Source: Streptomyces sp. LUP30
GTDB lineage: Bacteria; Actinomycetota; Actinomycetes; Streptomycetales; Streptomycetaceae
Direction: 5' to 3'
Assembly (NCBI RefSeq): GCF_001746365.1
Contig: NZ_MJAJ01000019.1
Coordinates: 1-64,000 of the forward strand
Length of the DNA: 64,000 nt
The notes under the pieces are model-generated. The model ran no database searches. It was not told the origin of the DNA and worked only from the letters and a program-made list of their open reading frames with translations. Below, piece by piece: positions 49,719 through 59,162 of this stretch. Made by a program: the position numbers and the translations under genes. Positions within the stretch are counted from its first letter, which is position 1. Every line of letters begins with the position of its first letter.

Positions 49719-51923
49719 TCATCCCTTGGGCGCCGAGTGTCGGCCGCCCCGATTGCGCGGTCCGCTCCGTGACCGCCTGGTCTTGGGGACCAGCAGAGCA
49801 CCGAGCAAGCCGGCTGTCAGCACGTACGGCCACCACCCGAACGCGCCGGACCCAACCGCGTCGGCGCCGCGCGTCTCGGCGGTGATGGCTCGAGAGGAAG
49901 GCCTCGTGCCGGCGCTCGCCGAAGGTGTTCCGGCCGCGGCGGTCAGCACGACGTCATTGCCGTCCCCTCCCTTGTAACTGATCCGGTACACGGTGTCGTC
50001 GAGTTTCACCTCGGCACCCTCACGCAGGCCGTCGAAAGTACCGCTGACGGGTGTGCTCCCGGTGTGATTCAGGACAGTGATGGTGCGAAGCGGACTGCTG
50101 CCGGTCGTTTCGGAAGCTCTGCTGGAAGGGGTATCGGCCTTTTGCGAGGTGGAAGATCTATCGAAAGCGGTGCCAGAATCCTTTGCAGCGGTGGCCGTCC
50201 CTGCGCCGGACAGGTCGAGTCCGCCGGCCAGAGTCACCTTGCCTGCCACCGTCAAGGGTGCTTTGCCCAGGACCAGTTGGCCTTCGTCGTGCTGTGTGTA
50301 GGCTCCAGTGATCGTCAGGCCGCCCGTGACGACGCCCTCGTTCGTCATGGTGCCGCGCACGGTTCCCTTGCCGTTGAGCGTGCTCGTCACCCGCAGCGGC
50401 GAGTCGCCCGCGTCCAGCTGCGCTGCTGCGGACGTCAGCCGGATCGTCCTGCTGTTGGCCAGCGTCGCCCCGTTCTCGAGCGCGAGGGTTCCCCGTTCGA
50501 CTGTGGTCGTTCCGGTGTACGTCACCGCCGACCCGGTGAGGGTCGTCGTCGCGGCCCCGGACTGCACGAGAGAGCCGCTGCCTCCGAGACGGGACAGTGA
50601 AACCGCCTTCTTGGCGTTGCGCACTACCAGTGTGCCGTCGTTCACGATCCGGCGCCGGTCGGTTCCGGTGAGTAGAGAGCCGTCCCCCTGCGCCGACCCG
50701 AGTCGCAGGACGGCTCCCTTCTGCACAGTCGTCGAACCGTCGTAGTACTGCTCGGCCGCGAAGGTGACGTCGTTCCCCTTCGTCCCGGCGATGACGACGT
50801 CGCCGGCGCCGGGTGCTGCCAGCGTGTCGTGGTACTTGCCGCCGCCGATCGGCGCCCCCAGGGTGACCGGGCCGTCGTAGTCGAACGTCAGCAACGACCG
50901 CCGTCCGCTGGCCTCGTGCAAGTTGATGTAAACGGTGTCCTTCGTTCCCGGCATGAAGATCTTGTGCGTGGTGCCGTCCCCCCACTGCAGATTGGCGCCC
51001 TCGATGTTCGTGCCGCGCTTGTTCAGCTGGTGCGGGATCGCGCGCCAGTTGAGGCCCGGGTCGCTGAGCGTGGGCGCAGTGTCGCCACCCTGGTCGCTGT
51101 AGCTGTACTGGCCCGTGAGGACGACCTTGCTGCCCGGCCGCGTGTGCACGTTGACGTCGCTGCCGTACTGCCGTTGGTAGAAATCCTGGCGCAGGGTGAT
51201 CGTCTGGTATAGGGGGGTGTCGATGATCCAGGAGCCCTGGTTGAGGATCGCTCGGGCGTTGGGCAGTGACACGGGGTACTCGGGACGGCCGACCGCCATG
51301 CCCGTGCCGTTGTCGATGACGCCGGCGAAGGGGTGCGTGCCGGCCAGGTCCAGAGTGCCCCACATGTTGCGAGGTTGGGTGACCAGGCCGGAGCCGCTGA
51401 TGGTGCCGATGTTGAAAGTGCGGGTCAGTGACAGGCGGAGCGTTCCGTCGACGCGGATGTTGAGCTGGTTGAGCCGGTAGCCGGGAGTGTCGTACGGGAA
51501 GTGCCCTATCAGCCCTGTACCTCCGCCGGTGCCGTACTGCAGCGTTGCTCCACGCTCCACGGTGATCGCCGGCGGATCGGGCGTCTTGACCGTCGTGTAC
51601 GGGTGGTTGCCCCCCTGCGTGCGCACCGCCTGTCGCCGGCGTGCGGTGGGCAGGGTGAAATCGCTGTCCTTGCTCAGAACGAGCGTCCCCCCGCCGCGGA
51701 CGGTGAGTGTTCCCTGACCGCGGAACACACCGCTGTACGTCGTCGTCCCGGCAGGCACGGTCACCGCCGAGTCGCCGGTGAGCGTCACGTCCCGGTTTGC
51801 GAGCACGTCGGCGGTGATGTCCCGGACGCCGACGGCCATGGCCGGGGGACCGATGGCGAGGAGGGCCGCGACGGCCGCGAGGGCGCCGGTGGCCGCGGTT
51901 GAGGTGTGAAGAGGGCTGCGCAC
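49719..51923 (-). CDS. Secreted, membrane-anchored protein with autotransporter-type beta-strand repeats
   Basis: The 734-aa protein starts at GTG 51923 with no obvious ribosome-binding site. A signal peptide (ATGALAAVAALLAIGPPAMA) is followed by a long repetitive beta-helix-like region with strings such as TYSGVFRGQGTLTVRGGGTL, ATTTLTGSAVTYTGTTTVER and LTVAGKVTLAGGLDLSGAG, the passenger-associated repeat seen in Gram-negative autotransporters. After a Ser/Thr-rich linker come GGDGNDVVLT, then a membrane helix WWPYVLTAGLLGALLV and an Arg/Lys-rich tail. No LPXTG sorting motif is seen, so anchoring is by the helix. Possibly a surface adhesin or polysaccharide-binding protein. Confidence 0.75.
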   Translation of the reverse strand: MRSPLHTSTAATGALAAVAALLAIGPPAMAVGVRDITADVLANRDVTLTGDSAVTVPAGTTTYSGVFRGQGTLTVRGGGTLVLSKDSDFTLPTARRRQAVRTQGGNHPYTTVKTPDPPAITVERGATLQYGTGGGTGLIGHFPYDTPGYRLNQLNIRVDGTLRLSLTRTFNIGTISGSGLVTQPRNMWGTLDLAGTHPFAGVIDNGTGMAVGRPEYPVSLPNARAILNQGSWIIDTPLYQTITLRQDFYQRQYGSDVNVHTRPGSKVVLTGQYSYSDQGGDTAPTLSDPGLNWRAIPHQLNKRGTNIEGANLQWGDGTTHKIFMPGTKDTVYINLHEASGRRSLLTFDYDGPVTLGAPIGGGKYHDTLAAPGAGDVVIAGTKGNDVTFAAEQYYDGSTTVQKGAVLRLGSAQGDGSLLTGTDRRRIVNDGTLVVRNAKKAVSLSRLGGSGSLVQSGAATTTLTGSAVTYTGTTTVERGTLALENGATLANSRTIRLTSAAAQLDAGDSPLRVTSTLNGKGTVRGTMTNEGVVTGGLTITGAYTQHDEGQLVLGKAPLTVAGKVTLAGGLDLSGAGTATAAKDSGTAFDRSSTSQKADTPSSRASETTGSSPLRTITVLNHTGSTPVSGTFDGLREGAEVKLDDTVYRISYKGGDGNDVVLTAAAGTPSASAGTRPSSRAITAETRGADAVGSGAFGWWPYVLTAGLLGALLVPKTRRSRSGPRNRGGRHSAPKG

Positions 51924-52806
51924 GTTACGGAGACGCGCCAGGTCGAGACGGATAACAGAAAAGTTGCTTCTCCCGTCTGCTGGCCGACTCTCAAGACCCA
52001 GAAAATCCCCGTCCGAGCGGAAAGTCCTCGAAAGGGCTTTCCATCAAGTCCCGTCAGACCCGTTGACCTGCTCGTAACACGCCCTTACCTTTTCGGCGTT
52101 CGCCATTTCACATGTCGTTCGCAGTCCCGAACGCGCCCCTCTCGAGAGGCAACCCTTGTAGGCCGACCCGCCCTCCCTCCGCAGTGCTGATCCGTAGATC
52201 GACCGTCAAAGCGACGGCGTCTACGACGCGACAACGATCCGCCCCCGACATGACCCGAGCGCCCCGCGTCGCTTCCGGACGTGCCAGGACCCCCACCGCA
52301 CCCGAATCCGCATCTGGTCGGCCCCCTACGCAGAGCCGGAGCGAAGGACGCATCCGACTGTGCGCCGGCACTCCGTCGTGTCGACGACTGCCGTACAACC
52401 GCTGTGTCGCACCAGCGCCCACCGAGAACGAGCCGGTGATCGCGCCCGGGTCCTGGAGGTCGCCGACTCGGGAGCGACACACGGGACTTGGTCCGGGAAG
52501 GCCACGGGCGCCCGTTCCAAGTGGCCGTTCCCCGTACTCATCGTCTGCGAGTCCGGTGGCGTGCACGGACCTTGACCTTCTTCGTTGACTGACCAGGACG
52601 GTGGGTGAGACCGGTGAGGCCGAGGACGGTGAGACCGGCGGCCTGCTCCACCACGCCCGCCAGGCAGCGAAGTCGACGGCTCTCCCTGAGTGGTATCGAC
52701 CTCTACGCCCCGACCCCCACATCACGAACCCAGCGCTCGGCCGCCGCCGGCGGGCATCCGACTTCGGCGCTCCGGTCGCTGACACCCCTGAAGGAGAGTG
52801 CGTGAG
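51924..52806. other. 880-base divergent intergenic region
   Basis: Several reading frames stay open but are arginine/proline/serine-rich products of GC bias with no family text. It presumably contains promoters for the surface-protein gene (minus) and the GH43 gene (plus). Imperfect direct repeats of GACGGTGAGACCGG occur near 52600-52640. Confidence 0.45.
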
Positions 52807-54216
52807 ATGCGACGTGCCTACGCGACCCTGCTCGTCCTCTGTCTGGCGCTGATCGGCGCCTTCACCACTGCGGGACCCGTCCAGGCGGTGCCCATGACGA
52901 TCGTCAACGGCACACAGTTCACTGACACTTCGGGCAGTCCGGTACACGCCCATGGTGGTGGTGTTCTCAAAGTCGGCTCCTACTACTACTGGTTCGGCGA
53001 GAACCGCAACGCCGACAACACCTTCCGGTATGTGGACGCTTACCGTTCCACCGACCTGAAGAACTGGGAGTTCCGCAACCACGTCCTCACGCAGTCGAGC
53101 GCCTCCGAACTGGCCACCGCCAACATCGAGCGACCCAAGGTCATGTACAACGCCGCCACCGGCAAGTACGTCATGTGGATGCACAAGGAGAACGGTGTCG
53201 ACTACAGCGAGGCCCGGGCTGCCATCGCCGTGTCGGACACCGTCGACGGGAACTACGCCTGGCAGGGCAGCTTCCGTCCGCTGGACCAGCACATGTCCCG
53301 GGACATCACGGTCTTCGTGGACACCGACGGCACCGGGTACATGGTCTCGGCCGCACGCGAGAATTACGACCTGCAGATCTACCGACTGACGGCCGACTAC
53401 ACCGGTATCGCAAGTCTTGTCGCCGATCCCTGGCACGGAGGTCATCGGGAGGCGCCTGCACTGTTCAAGCGGAACGGCGTCTACTTCATGCTCACCTCGG
53501 CGTCTACCGGCTGGAACCCCAATCAGCAGCAGTACGCGACGGCGACGTCCCTCGCCGGCCCGTGGACGGCCATGACCGACGTCGGAGACTCGACGGCGTA
53601 CGGATCGCAGGCCGCTTACGTCCTTCCCGTTCAGGGGACTTCGGGCACGTCCTACCTCTACTTGGGCGACCGCTGGGGCAACTCTTTCGGCGGCACCGTG
53701 AACGACTCCCGTTACGTCTGGCTGCCGCTCGCCTTCCCCGCGTCCACCTCTCTGTCGATGTCGTGGACTCCCGAGGTCACCGTCGACACGGCCGCCGGAA
53801 CGGTCACCGGCACGAGCGCCACGTACAACACGCTCGTCGCCCGGCACAGCGGCAAGTGTGCGGACGTCACGAGCCAGTCCCTGTGGGCAGGAGCCCAGAT
53901 CAAGCAGTACGACTGCAACGGCGGAAACAACCAGAAGTACTGGTTCAAGTCCGTCGGAAGCGGTTACTACCAGTTGATCGTCAGGAACAGTTCTCTGTGC
54001 GTGCAGGAGAACACGAGCACCGTCACCCAGGAGGACTGCGATGCGGCACGCACCGACCAGAACTGGTCGCTGACGACGTCTGGGAGCTACGTGAACGTCA
54101 AGTCGAGGGCCAGTGGCAAGTGTCTGGACGTCAACGGCGCATCCACCGCCAACTCGGCCGCCATCATCACGTACGCGTGTAACGGAGGCACCAACCAGCA
54201 GTGGACGCTCGGCTGA
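52807..54216 (+). CDS. Secreted GH43 glycosidase with C-terminal CBM13
   Basis: ATG 52807 is used because AAGGAG (52791-52796) is 10 bases upstream; GTG 52798 is too close. A signal peptide (LLVLCLALIGAFTTAGPVQA) leads a five-bladed propeller of the GH43 subgroup acting on galactans: SPVHAHGGGVLKVGSYYYWF, IERPKVMYNAATGKYVMWMH and GGHREAPALFKRNGVYFML. The last 130 residues are a ricin-type CBM13 (SGKCADVTSQSLWAGAQIKQ, SGKCLDVNGASTANSAAIIT, QQWTLG). GH43-CBM13 proteins include exo-beta-1,3-galactanases acting on type II arabinogalactan, the most likely activity. Confidence 0.82.
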   Translation: MRRAYATLLVLCLALIGAFTTAGPVQAVPMTIVNGTQFTDTSGSPVHAHGGGVLKVGSYYYWFGENRNADNTFRYVDAYRSTDLKNWEFRNHVLTQSSASELATANIERPKVMYNAATGKYVMWMHKENGVDYSEARAAIAVSDTVDGNYAWQGSFRPLDQHMSRDITVFVDTDGTGYMVSAARENYDLQIYRLTADYTGIASLVADPWHGGHREAPALFKRNGVYFMLTSASTGWNPNQQQYATATSLAGPWTAMTDVGDSTAYGSQAAYVLPVQGTSGTSYLYLGDRWGNSFGGTVNDSRYVWLPLAFPASTSLSMSWTPEVTVDTAAGTVTGTSATYNTLVARHSGKCADVTSQSLWAGAQIKQYDCNGGNNQKYWFKSVGSGYYQLIVRNSSLCVQENTSTVTQEDCDAARTDQNWSLTTSGSYVNVKSRASGKCLDVNGASTANSAAIITYACNGGTNQQWTLG

Positions 54217-54226
54217 TCAAAGTCCG

Positions 54227-55903
54227 TTAGATAAGCAGGTCGATGGCGTCGATCGAGGTGCCCGCGCTGAGGTAGGAGGTCGATCCCGAACCACTCACCA
54301 CGTTGATCTTCAGCACGTTGTACTGGCTGGTGTCCGTGCGCCAGGCACTCGCCGGAACGCTGTAGGTGAACGTGTGGTTGTTCCCCCGGTAGGACCCGTT
54401 CGTCAGGGACCGAGTGTTCGGCTGAGTGGGTGGGGAGGGGATGGCCGAGGTCCAGGTGTCGTTGACGACGACCTGTGGACGGCCGTTCGCGTAGGCCGTC
54501 GTCACGCCGATGCGCAGGGTGTGCGCGGCGGCGGCCTGGGCAGCGGTCAGCTTGAAGTAGACGAGCAGACCGCTGTTGACGTCCTTCCAGATGTAGCAGG
54601 GAAACGCCGCAGCCTCGTTGCCGCTGCCGATCACCACGTTGCCGGTCCAGGCGGAGGCCCGTACGTCCGAGGGGTGCGCGTACGTCATGAGGCCGGCGTT
54701 CTTGAAGCCGCTCGGCGTACCGGTCCAGTCGTTGATGCGCCAGATCACGCTCGCGTTGCTCGGGTCGTTCGAAGAGGGGATGGCGATCGAGTTCACGGTG
54801 GTCGTCCCGCCTGCGGACACGGTCACCTGCGTGCTGTACACGGCGAGCTCGCTCTTGTGGACGGTGAGGGTGTACATCCCCGGCAGCACCCCGGCGATCG
54901 AGAAGTAGCCGTCGGACGACCGTGCCGGACCCCAGTACTGCGCTGCCGCGTTGGCGAGGCCGACCGTATAGGGGTAGGCCGTGTTGCGGCCGGTGATGCC
55001 GACCCCCGCGACCCGGCCGCGCCCGCCGGCTCCGACGTAGCCGGAGATGCCGAGCGAGTCGGCCCAGGAGGTGGTCAGGTTTCCGGAGAAGAGCGAGGAG
55101 GAAGGTGCGCCGCCGTCCGTGAAAGCGATCACGTATGGGCCCTGGAGGCCGAAGCGTTGCTCCTCGGTCTGGTTCTGGCCGTAGTAAAGGATTTCGTACA
55201 GGCCTCCGCCGTCGGCGCTCTGGTGGCGCAGGAGGGAGCGGTAGAAAGGCCCACCAGAAGCTTTTTCGTGGTTGCTGCGTACGATCCACAGACCGACACC
55301 GCCGGTGGTCCAGCCGATGTAGTCGTAGTCGATGACCCGCAGCTTGGAGTAGTGCTTGGAGCGGGTCTGACCGTCCGACTTTGCGAAGACGTCGGAGGCC
55401 TCGACCGTGCGGGTCGTGTACGTGTACGAGTCGGGCTCGTCGTTGAGGAACCGGCCCGCCTTGACGCGCACGATGTAACGGGTTGCGGAAACGGACGCAT
55501 CGGCCTTGTTGGTCCACAGGTAGATGTTGTTCTCGCCGCTGCGGGCAGCGTAGTAGTGCCGGAGAGTCCCGTGCGTGACGGAGATCAGGATCGTCGAGCC
55601 GGACCGTGCGATCGTCACGGTGGAGCTGCCGAGGCCCGACTCGATGTGCGAGTTCATGCCGCCGTAGCCCTGGTATTCGGTGCCCCGGTAGATCAGCGAG
55701 GTCAGATCGCCGGTGGCCTTGCTGACCTTGAAGACCAGGGCGGCGCCGGTGTCGACGACGTAGTTCGAGCCGTCGTCGGTGTAGCCGAACGCCGCCGCGG
55801 CGGCAGGGACGGCGAGCGGCCCGGCGAGCGCGGCCGAGCTGGCGGCGGCGCCGAGGACGAAGGTGCGGCGTCGGACCGGCCTGCGGCTGTCGGATCCGGA
55901 CAT
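54227..55903 (-). CDS. Secreted rhamnogalacturonan lyase (PL4 family)
   Basis: The 558-aa precursor has a Tat signal: RRPVRRRTFVLGAAASSAAL (RRxFVL), ending near AAAAAFG. Domain order fits PL4: a beta-sandwich catalytic domain (GGMNSHIESGLGSS; KHYSKLRVIDYDYIGW holds Lys/His candidates), an FnIII-like domain (GVLPGMYTLTVHKSELAVYS) and a C-terminal jelly roll (TLRIGVTTAYANGRPQVVVN). It would cleave the rhamnogalacturonan-I backbone by beta-elimination. It is convergent with the GH43 gene and divergent from the CE12 gene. Confidence 0.85.
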   Translation of the reverse strand: MSGSDSRRPVRRRTFVLGAAASSAALAGPLAVPAAAAAFGYTDDGSNYVVDTGAALVFKVSKATGDLTSLIYRGTEYQGYGGMNSHIESGLGSSTVTIARSGSTILISVTHGTLRHYYAARSGENNIYLWTNKADASVSATRYIVRVKAGRFLNDEPDSYTYTTRTVEASDVFAKSDGQTRSKHYSKLRVIDYDYIGWTTGGVGLWIVRSNHEKASGGPFYRSLLRHQSADGGGLYEILYYGQNQTEEQRFGLQGPYVIAFTDGGAPSSSLFSGNLTTSWADSLGISGYVGAGGRGRVAGVGITGRNTAYPYTVGLANAAAQYWGPARSSDGYFSIAGVLPGMYTLTVHKSELAVYSTQVTVSAGGTTTVNSIAIPSSNDPSNASVIWRINDWTGTPSGFKNAGLMTYAHPSDVRASAWTGNVVIGSGNEAAAFPCYIWKDVNSGLLVYFKLTAAQAAAAHTLRIGVTTAYANGRPQVVVNDTWTSAIPSPPTQPNTRSLTNGSYRGNNHTFTYSVPASAWRTDTSQYNVLKINVVSGSGSTSYLSAGTSIDAIDLLI

Positions 55904-55959
55904 GAGGGTGCCTCCTTCGAGAGGTGTGGGGGTGCGGGTGCCTGAGAGAGTGACAGTTG

Positions 55960-56039
55960 AATCGATTTCGCGAAAGGGCTTTCACCCGTGCGAGATAGGC
56001 AAGCTTGCGAAATCGGTCCCGGGTCTAGAAAGCGCTTGC
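55960..56039. promoter_or_regulatory. Operator cluster in the PL4/CE12 divergent promoter
   Basis: Three palindromic elements lie here: AATCGATT (55960-55967), GAAAGGGCTTTC (55972-55983, arms GAAAG/CTTTC) and AGAAAGCGCTTGC (56027-56039). The last is identical over 13 bases to the operator at the LacI 1 promoter (43261-43273). Binding there would repress both the rhamnogalacturonan lyase and the acetylesterase. Confidence 0.7.
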
Positions 56040-56093
56040 GGGAGGCGGTACCGTCCAGCCGCCAGCCCTGTTCCCGTGACGGAGGAGCCGCAA

Positions 56094-57137
56094 GTGAGAC
56101 GTTTCACCGTGGCCGTAATTGCGGCGCTGACCCTGACGGCCGGTCTGACGGCCGCACCCGCATCCGCCCACGGCGGTCGCGCGTCCCTGGGCATCGACCA
56201 CTGCACTGCCACCGCATGCCACTTCGACGTCCCTCCCGGCTCCTACGACGTGAAGGTCGTCCTGGGTGGCGACGGCGCTTCGAGTACCAGCGTCACCGCG
56301 GAGACACGGCGCGCCCTGCTGCCCGAGACCGCCGCCCCCGCCGGCGCGCGCATCGCCCGGAGCTTCACGGTCGACGTCCGCACCCCCGAGGGTGAACCGA
56401 CCGGCGCGGACGGCACCCCCGGACTGGACCTGGCGCTGGGCGGCTCCGCGCCGGCGCTGGCCGACATCGCAGTCACTCCCGCCCGGCACGTCCGGCAGAT
56501 CCTCCTCATCGGCGACTCCACCGTCTGCGACCAAACCGCCGAGCCGTACACCGGCTGGGGTCAGCAGCTTCCGCAGTACCTGCGCAGGGGGATCTCGATC
56601 GCCAACTACGCCGATTCCGGCGAGAGTACGGTCACGTATCTGGGGAACCCACAGCTGTGGGCCACGGTTCAGCCGCTGATCCGCCCCGGCGACCTCGTCC
56701 TGATCCAGCTCGCCCACAACGACAAGACGACCGACGAGACAACGTACCGCGCGAACCTCGAGACACTGGTGGCAGGGGTGAGGGAGAAGGGCGGTCGGCC
56801 GGTCCTGGTGACCCCCATCGTCCGACGTTGGTTCAATGCAGACGGGACGCTGAACAACGCAACGGCTCTGCTGATCAACGGACTTGGTGTCGACCACCCG
56901 GCGGTGATCCGCTCGGTCGCCGCCACGCACGGCGTCCCGCTGATCGACCTGACGGCCAAGACCAAGGCGTTGGTGGAGACCCTGGGCGTCGAGGGCTCCA
57001 AGGCGCTCTACCTCTACAACGAGAAACGCGACAACACGCACACCTCCCTGCACGGCGCGACGGTCTACGCGGGCCTGGTCCGCGACGAACTCGTCGCCCG
57101 GCATCTGGTGCCGAAGGGCGCCGTGCGGGTGGGATGA
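56094..57137 (+). CDS. Secreted rhamnogalacturonan acetylesterase (CE12, SGNH fold)
   Basis: GTG 56094 lies 6 bases after GGAGGAG and starts a signal peptide (VRRFTVAVIAALTLTAGLTA). After an N-terminal domain of about 130 residues, the SGNH hydrolase blocks appear: ILLIGDSTVCDQ (S142), ADSGEST, LIQLAHNDK (N209) and DNTHTSLHG (D313, H316). It removes acetyl groups from the galacturonate residues of rhamnogalacturonan, opening the backbone to the PL4 lyase encoded divergently. The frame is open upstream through the promoter, but without sense. Confidence 0.87.
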   Translation: MRRFTVAVIAALTLTAGLTAAPASAHGGRASLGIDHCTATACHFDVPPGSYDVKVVLGGDGASSTSVTAETRRALLPETAAPAGARIARSFTVDVRTPEGEPTGADGTPGLDLALGGSAPALADIAVTPARHVRQILLIGDSTVCDQTAEPYTGWGQQLPQYLRRGISIANYADSGESTVTYLGNPQLWATVQPLIRPGDLVLIQLAHNDKTTDETTYRANLETLVAGVREKGGRPVLVTPIVRRWFNADGTLNNATALLINGLGVDHPAVIRSVAATHGVPLIDLTAKTKALVETLGVEGSKALYLYNEKRDNTHTSLHGATVYAGLVRDELVARHLVPKGAVRVG

Positions 57138-57140
57138 ACG

Positions 57141-57178
57141 CCTGGGGGCGCCTCGACCGGAACCGGGACGCCCCCAGG
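57141..57178 (+). terminator. Hairpin terminator after the acetylesterase gene
   Basis: CCTGGGGGCG (57141-57150) pairs perfectly with CGCCCCCAGG (57169-57178); the loop contains two CCGG copies. It begins 4 bases past the stop. Confidence 0.65.
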
Positions 57179-57227
57179 TCCTGACATCCCAGGCCCCCGA
57201 CCAGGTCGCAGAAGAAAGAAACGACAG

Positions 57228-58982
57228 ATGCACCTTCCCCCGCCCGATGCCGCCCGCAGCCCCCGCACCGGATACACCCGCGCCCACTGGCAGGCAGCCG
57301 CCGACGCCCTGCTCACCGCGGTGGAGCCCTATGCCACCGACGATCGTGCTCTCTACCACTTTCCCGGCTCCCGGGAGAGCTGGTCCGGTCGCCTGTCCGA
57401 CGGACTGGAGGGGTATGCCCGCACGCTTCTGCTGGCCGCCTTCCGGCGCGACGAGACAGCGCTGGAACGCTACGCAACCGGTCTCGAAGCAGGCGTCTCC
57501 GGCATCTGGCCCCGCATCGAGGACCGGAGCCAGCCCCTAGTCGAGGCCGCATCGATCGCCCTCGCACTACGCCTGACCCGTCCACTGCTCTGGGACCGTC
57601 TCGACGACGGCGTGCGGCAGCGCGCGGCAGCCTGGCTCGGGGATGCGCTGACCGCCGAACCGTGGCCTTGCAACTGGGAGCTGTTCCCGGTCACTGTAGG
57701 CGGTTTCCTGGAGGCGGTCGGTCACCGGCAGGAGGCCTCCCGCAAGGCGATCGACCGCGGCCTGGAACGCATCGAGCAGTGGTATGTCGGGGACGGCTGG
57801 TACACCGACGGGCCCGGCCGTGCCCTCGACTACTACAACGGCTGGGCGATGCATCTCTACCCGGTCCTGCACGCCTGGCTGGCCGACGACCCTGATCTGC
57901 TCAGCCTCTACGGAGGCCGGCTCAAGACGCACCTTGCGGACTATGCGCGCCTGTTCGGCGGCGACGGAGCGCCCCTGCATCAGGGTCGCTCCCTCACCTA
58001 CCGGTTCGCCACCACCGCGCCGCTGTGGCTGGGCGCCCTGACCGGCCACACCCCGCTGCCACCCGGCGAGACCCGCCGTCTGGCCTCGGGCGCGTTGAGG
58101 TACTTCCTGGAGCGGGACGCGGTCGACGATCAGGGACTGCTGACGCTCGGCTGGCACGGATCCGACGAGTCGGTTCTGCAGGGTTACTCGGGACCGGCCT
58201 CTCCCTACTGGGCGAGTAAGGGCTTCCTCGGCCTGCTGCTTCCGGCGGACCACCCGGTGTGGACTGCACAGGAGGAAGCAGGTCCTGCGGAACGGCAGAA
58301 CGCGGTTACACCTGTTGCCGGCCCCAACTGGCTTCTGCAGTCGACGAGTTCCGACGGCCTGGTCCGCTTGCACAATCACGGAAGCGAGGACGTCCGTTAC
58401 GACCCCTTCTACACGCGCTTCGCTTACTCCACGGTAACCCGGCCGTTGATCTCGCCGCCGGACAACTCCGTCACCGTCGGGGGTGATCCGCACCGCGCGG
58501 GCATCGTCCCTCTCGGGGTCGGGGAGGGCTGGGCGGCCTCACGCCATGCGCTGAGGTCCGGCGCCGACCTCACTAGCCTGGTGGTGGCCGAGGGCGCGGT
58601 GGAGGTTCGGGCGCATCTGGTGTCCGGCGCGGCCCCGGGGACGGCCGTACATGTCACGGGATGGGCGCCGGCGGAAGGCGGAAACGAACGGGCCGAGCTG
58701 GTGGGCGTGTACGGCCTGACGGGCGACTCCACGCTTTCGGGCGCCGTGGGAGCCGGCCCGACGCTCTTCGTGGCCCTGGCCCGCCTCACCGCCGAGCACA
58801 ACCCCCTGGCCCTCGCCGAATACGTGTCCGTAGAGGTGAAGGGGGCGACCGTCGATGACTCCCACGACGTCCATGACCTGACTGTCCGCTGGTCGAGCGG
58901 CTCGGAGCAGCGCTTCCGCTTCGGCCGCACGGCCCCGGACGAGGGGTCGGCCACGGCATCGTGGTCGGTGGCGCCTCGGTGA
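57228..58982 (+). CDS. DUF2264 (GH154-type) glycoside hydrolase
   Basis: The 584-aa cytoplasmic protein matches DUF2264: RESWSGRLSDGLEGYARTLL, NWELFPVTVGGFLEAVGHRQ, DGWYTDGPGRALDYYNGWAM, then a C-terminal beta domain (YDPFYTRFAYSTVTRPLI). DUF2264 proteins are, to my knowledge, classed as GH154, with beta-glucuronidase activity reported in arabinogalactan-degrading systems. With the GH43 galactanase and the GH2 galactosidase, this supports degradation of glucuronate-decorated galactan side chains. No signal peptide, so it would act on imported oligosaccharides. ATG 57228 is the only sensible start. Confidence 0.78.
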   Translation: MHLPPPDAARSPRTGYTRAHWQAAADALLTAVEPYATDDRALYHFPGSRESWSGRLSDGLEGYARTLLLAAFRRDETALERYATGLEAGVSGIWPRIEDRSQPLVEAASIALALRLTRPLLWDRLDDGVRQRAAAWLGDALTAEPWPCNWELFPVTVGGFLEAVGHRQEASRKAIDRGLERIEQWYVGDGWYTDGPGRALDYYNGWAMHLYPVLHAWLADDPDLLSLYGGRLKTHLADYARLFGGDGAPLHQGRSLTYRFATTAPLWLGALTGHTPLPPGETRRLASGALRYFLERDAVDDQGLLTLGWHGSDESVLQGYSGPASPYWASKGFLGLLLPADHPVWTAQEEAGPAERQNAVTPVAGPNWLLQSTSSDGLVRLHNHGSEDVRYDPFYTRFAYSTVTRPLISPPDNSVTVGGDPHRAGIVPLGVGEGWAASRHALRSGADLTSLVVAEGAVEVRAHLVSGAAPGTAVHVTGWAPAEGGNERAELVGVYGLTGDSTLSGAVGAGPTLFVALARLTAEHNPLALAEYVSVEVKGATVDDSHDVHDLTVRWSSGSEQRFRFGRTAPDEGSATASWSVAPR

Positions 58983-59127
58983 GTCCCGTCGCGCAGGTCG
59001 GCCTCACGGGGGCCGACGCACATGCCGGACGGTGTGCCTTGAGACCCCCAGGAACTTCCGAGAAACGAGTGGTTGGTCCGTGCTGCACGGCACCGCGTGG
59101 GCGTCGGCGTCTCTCGAAGGATTCCCG

Positions 59128-59162
59128 TTGCGGTGCGTAACCGCTTCCACAAGAATCCACGC
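59128..59162 (+). promoter_or_regulatory. Leaderless promoter with GTAACCGCTTCC element
   Basis: -35-like TTGCGG (59128-59133), a 17-base spacer, -10-like AAGAAT (59151-59156), then six bases to the ATG at 59163. The spacer holds GTAACCGCTTCC (59137-59148), a copy of the iterated palindrome, so a bound protein would block this promoter. Confidence 0.45.

Noticed and set aside
52108..53847. Long minus-strand open frame opposite the GH43 gene
   Set aside because: It mirrors a GC-biased real gene on the other strand, lacks any family text and is extremely Arg/Val/Gly rich.
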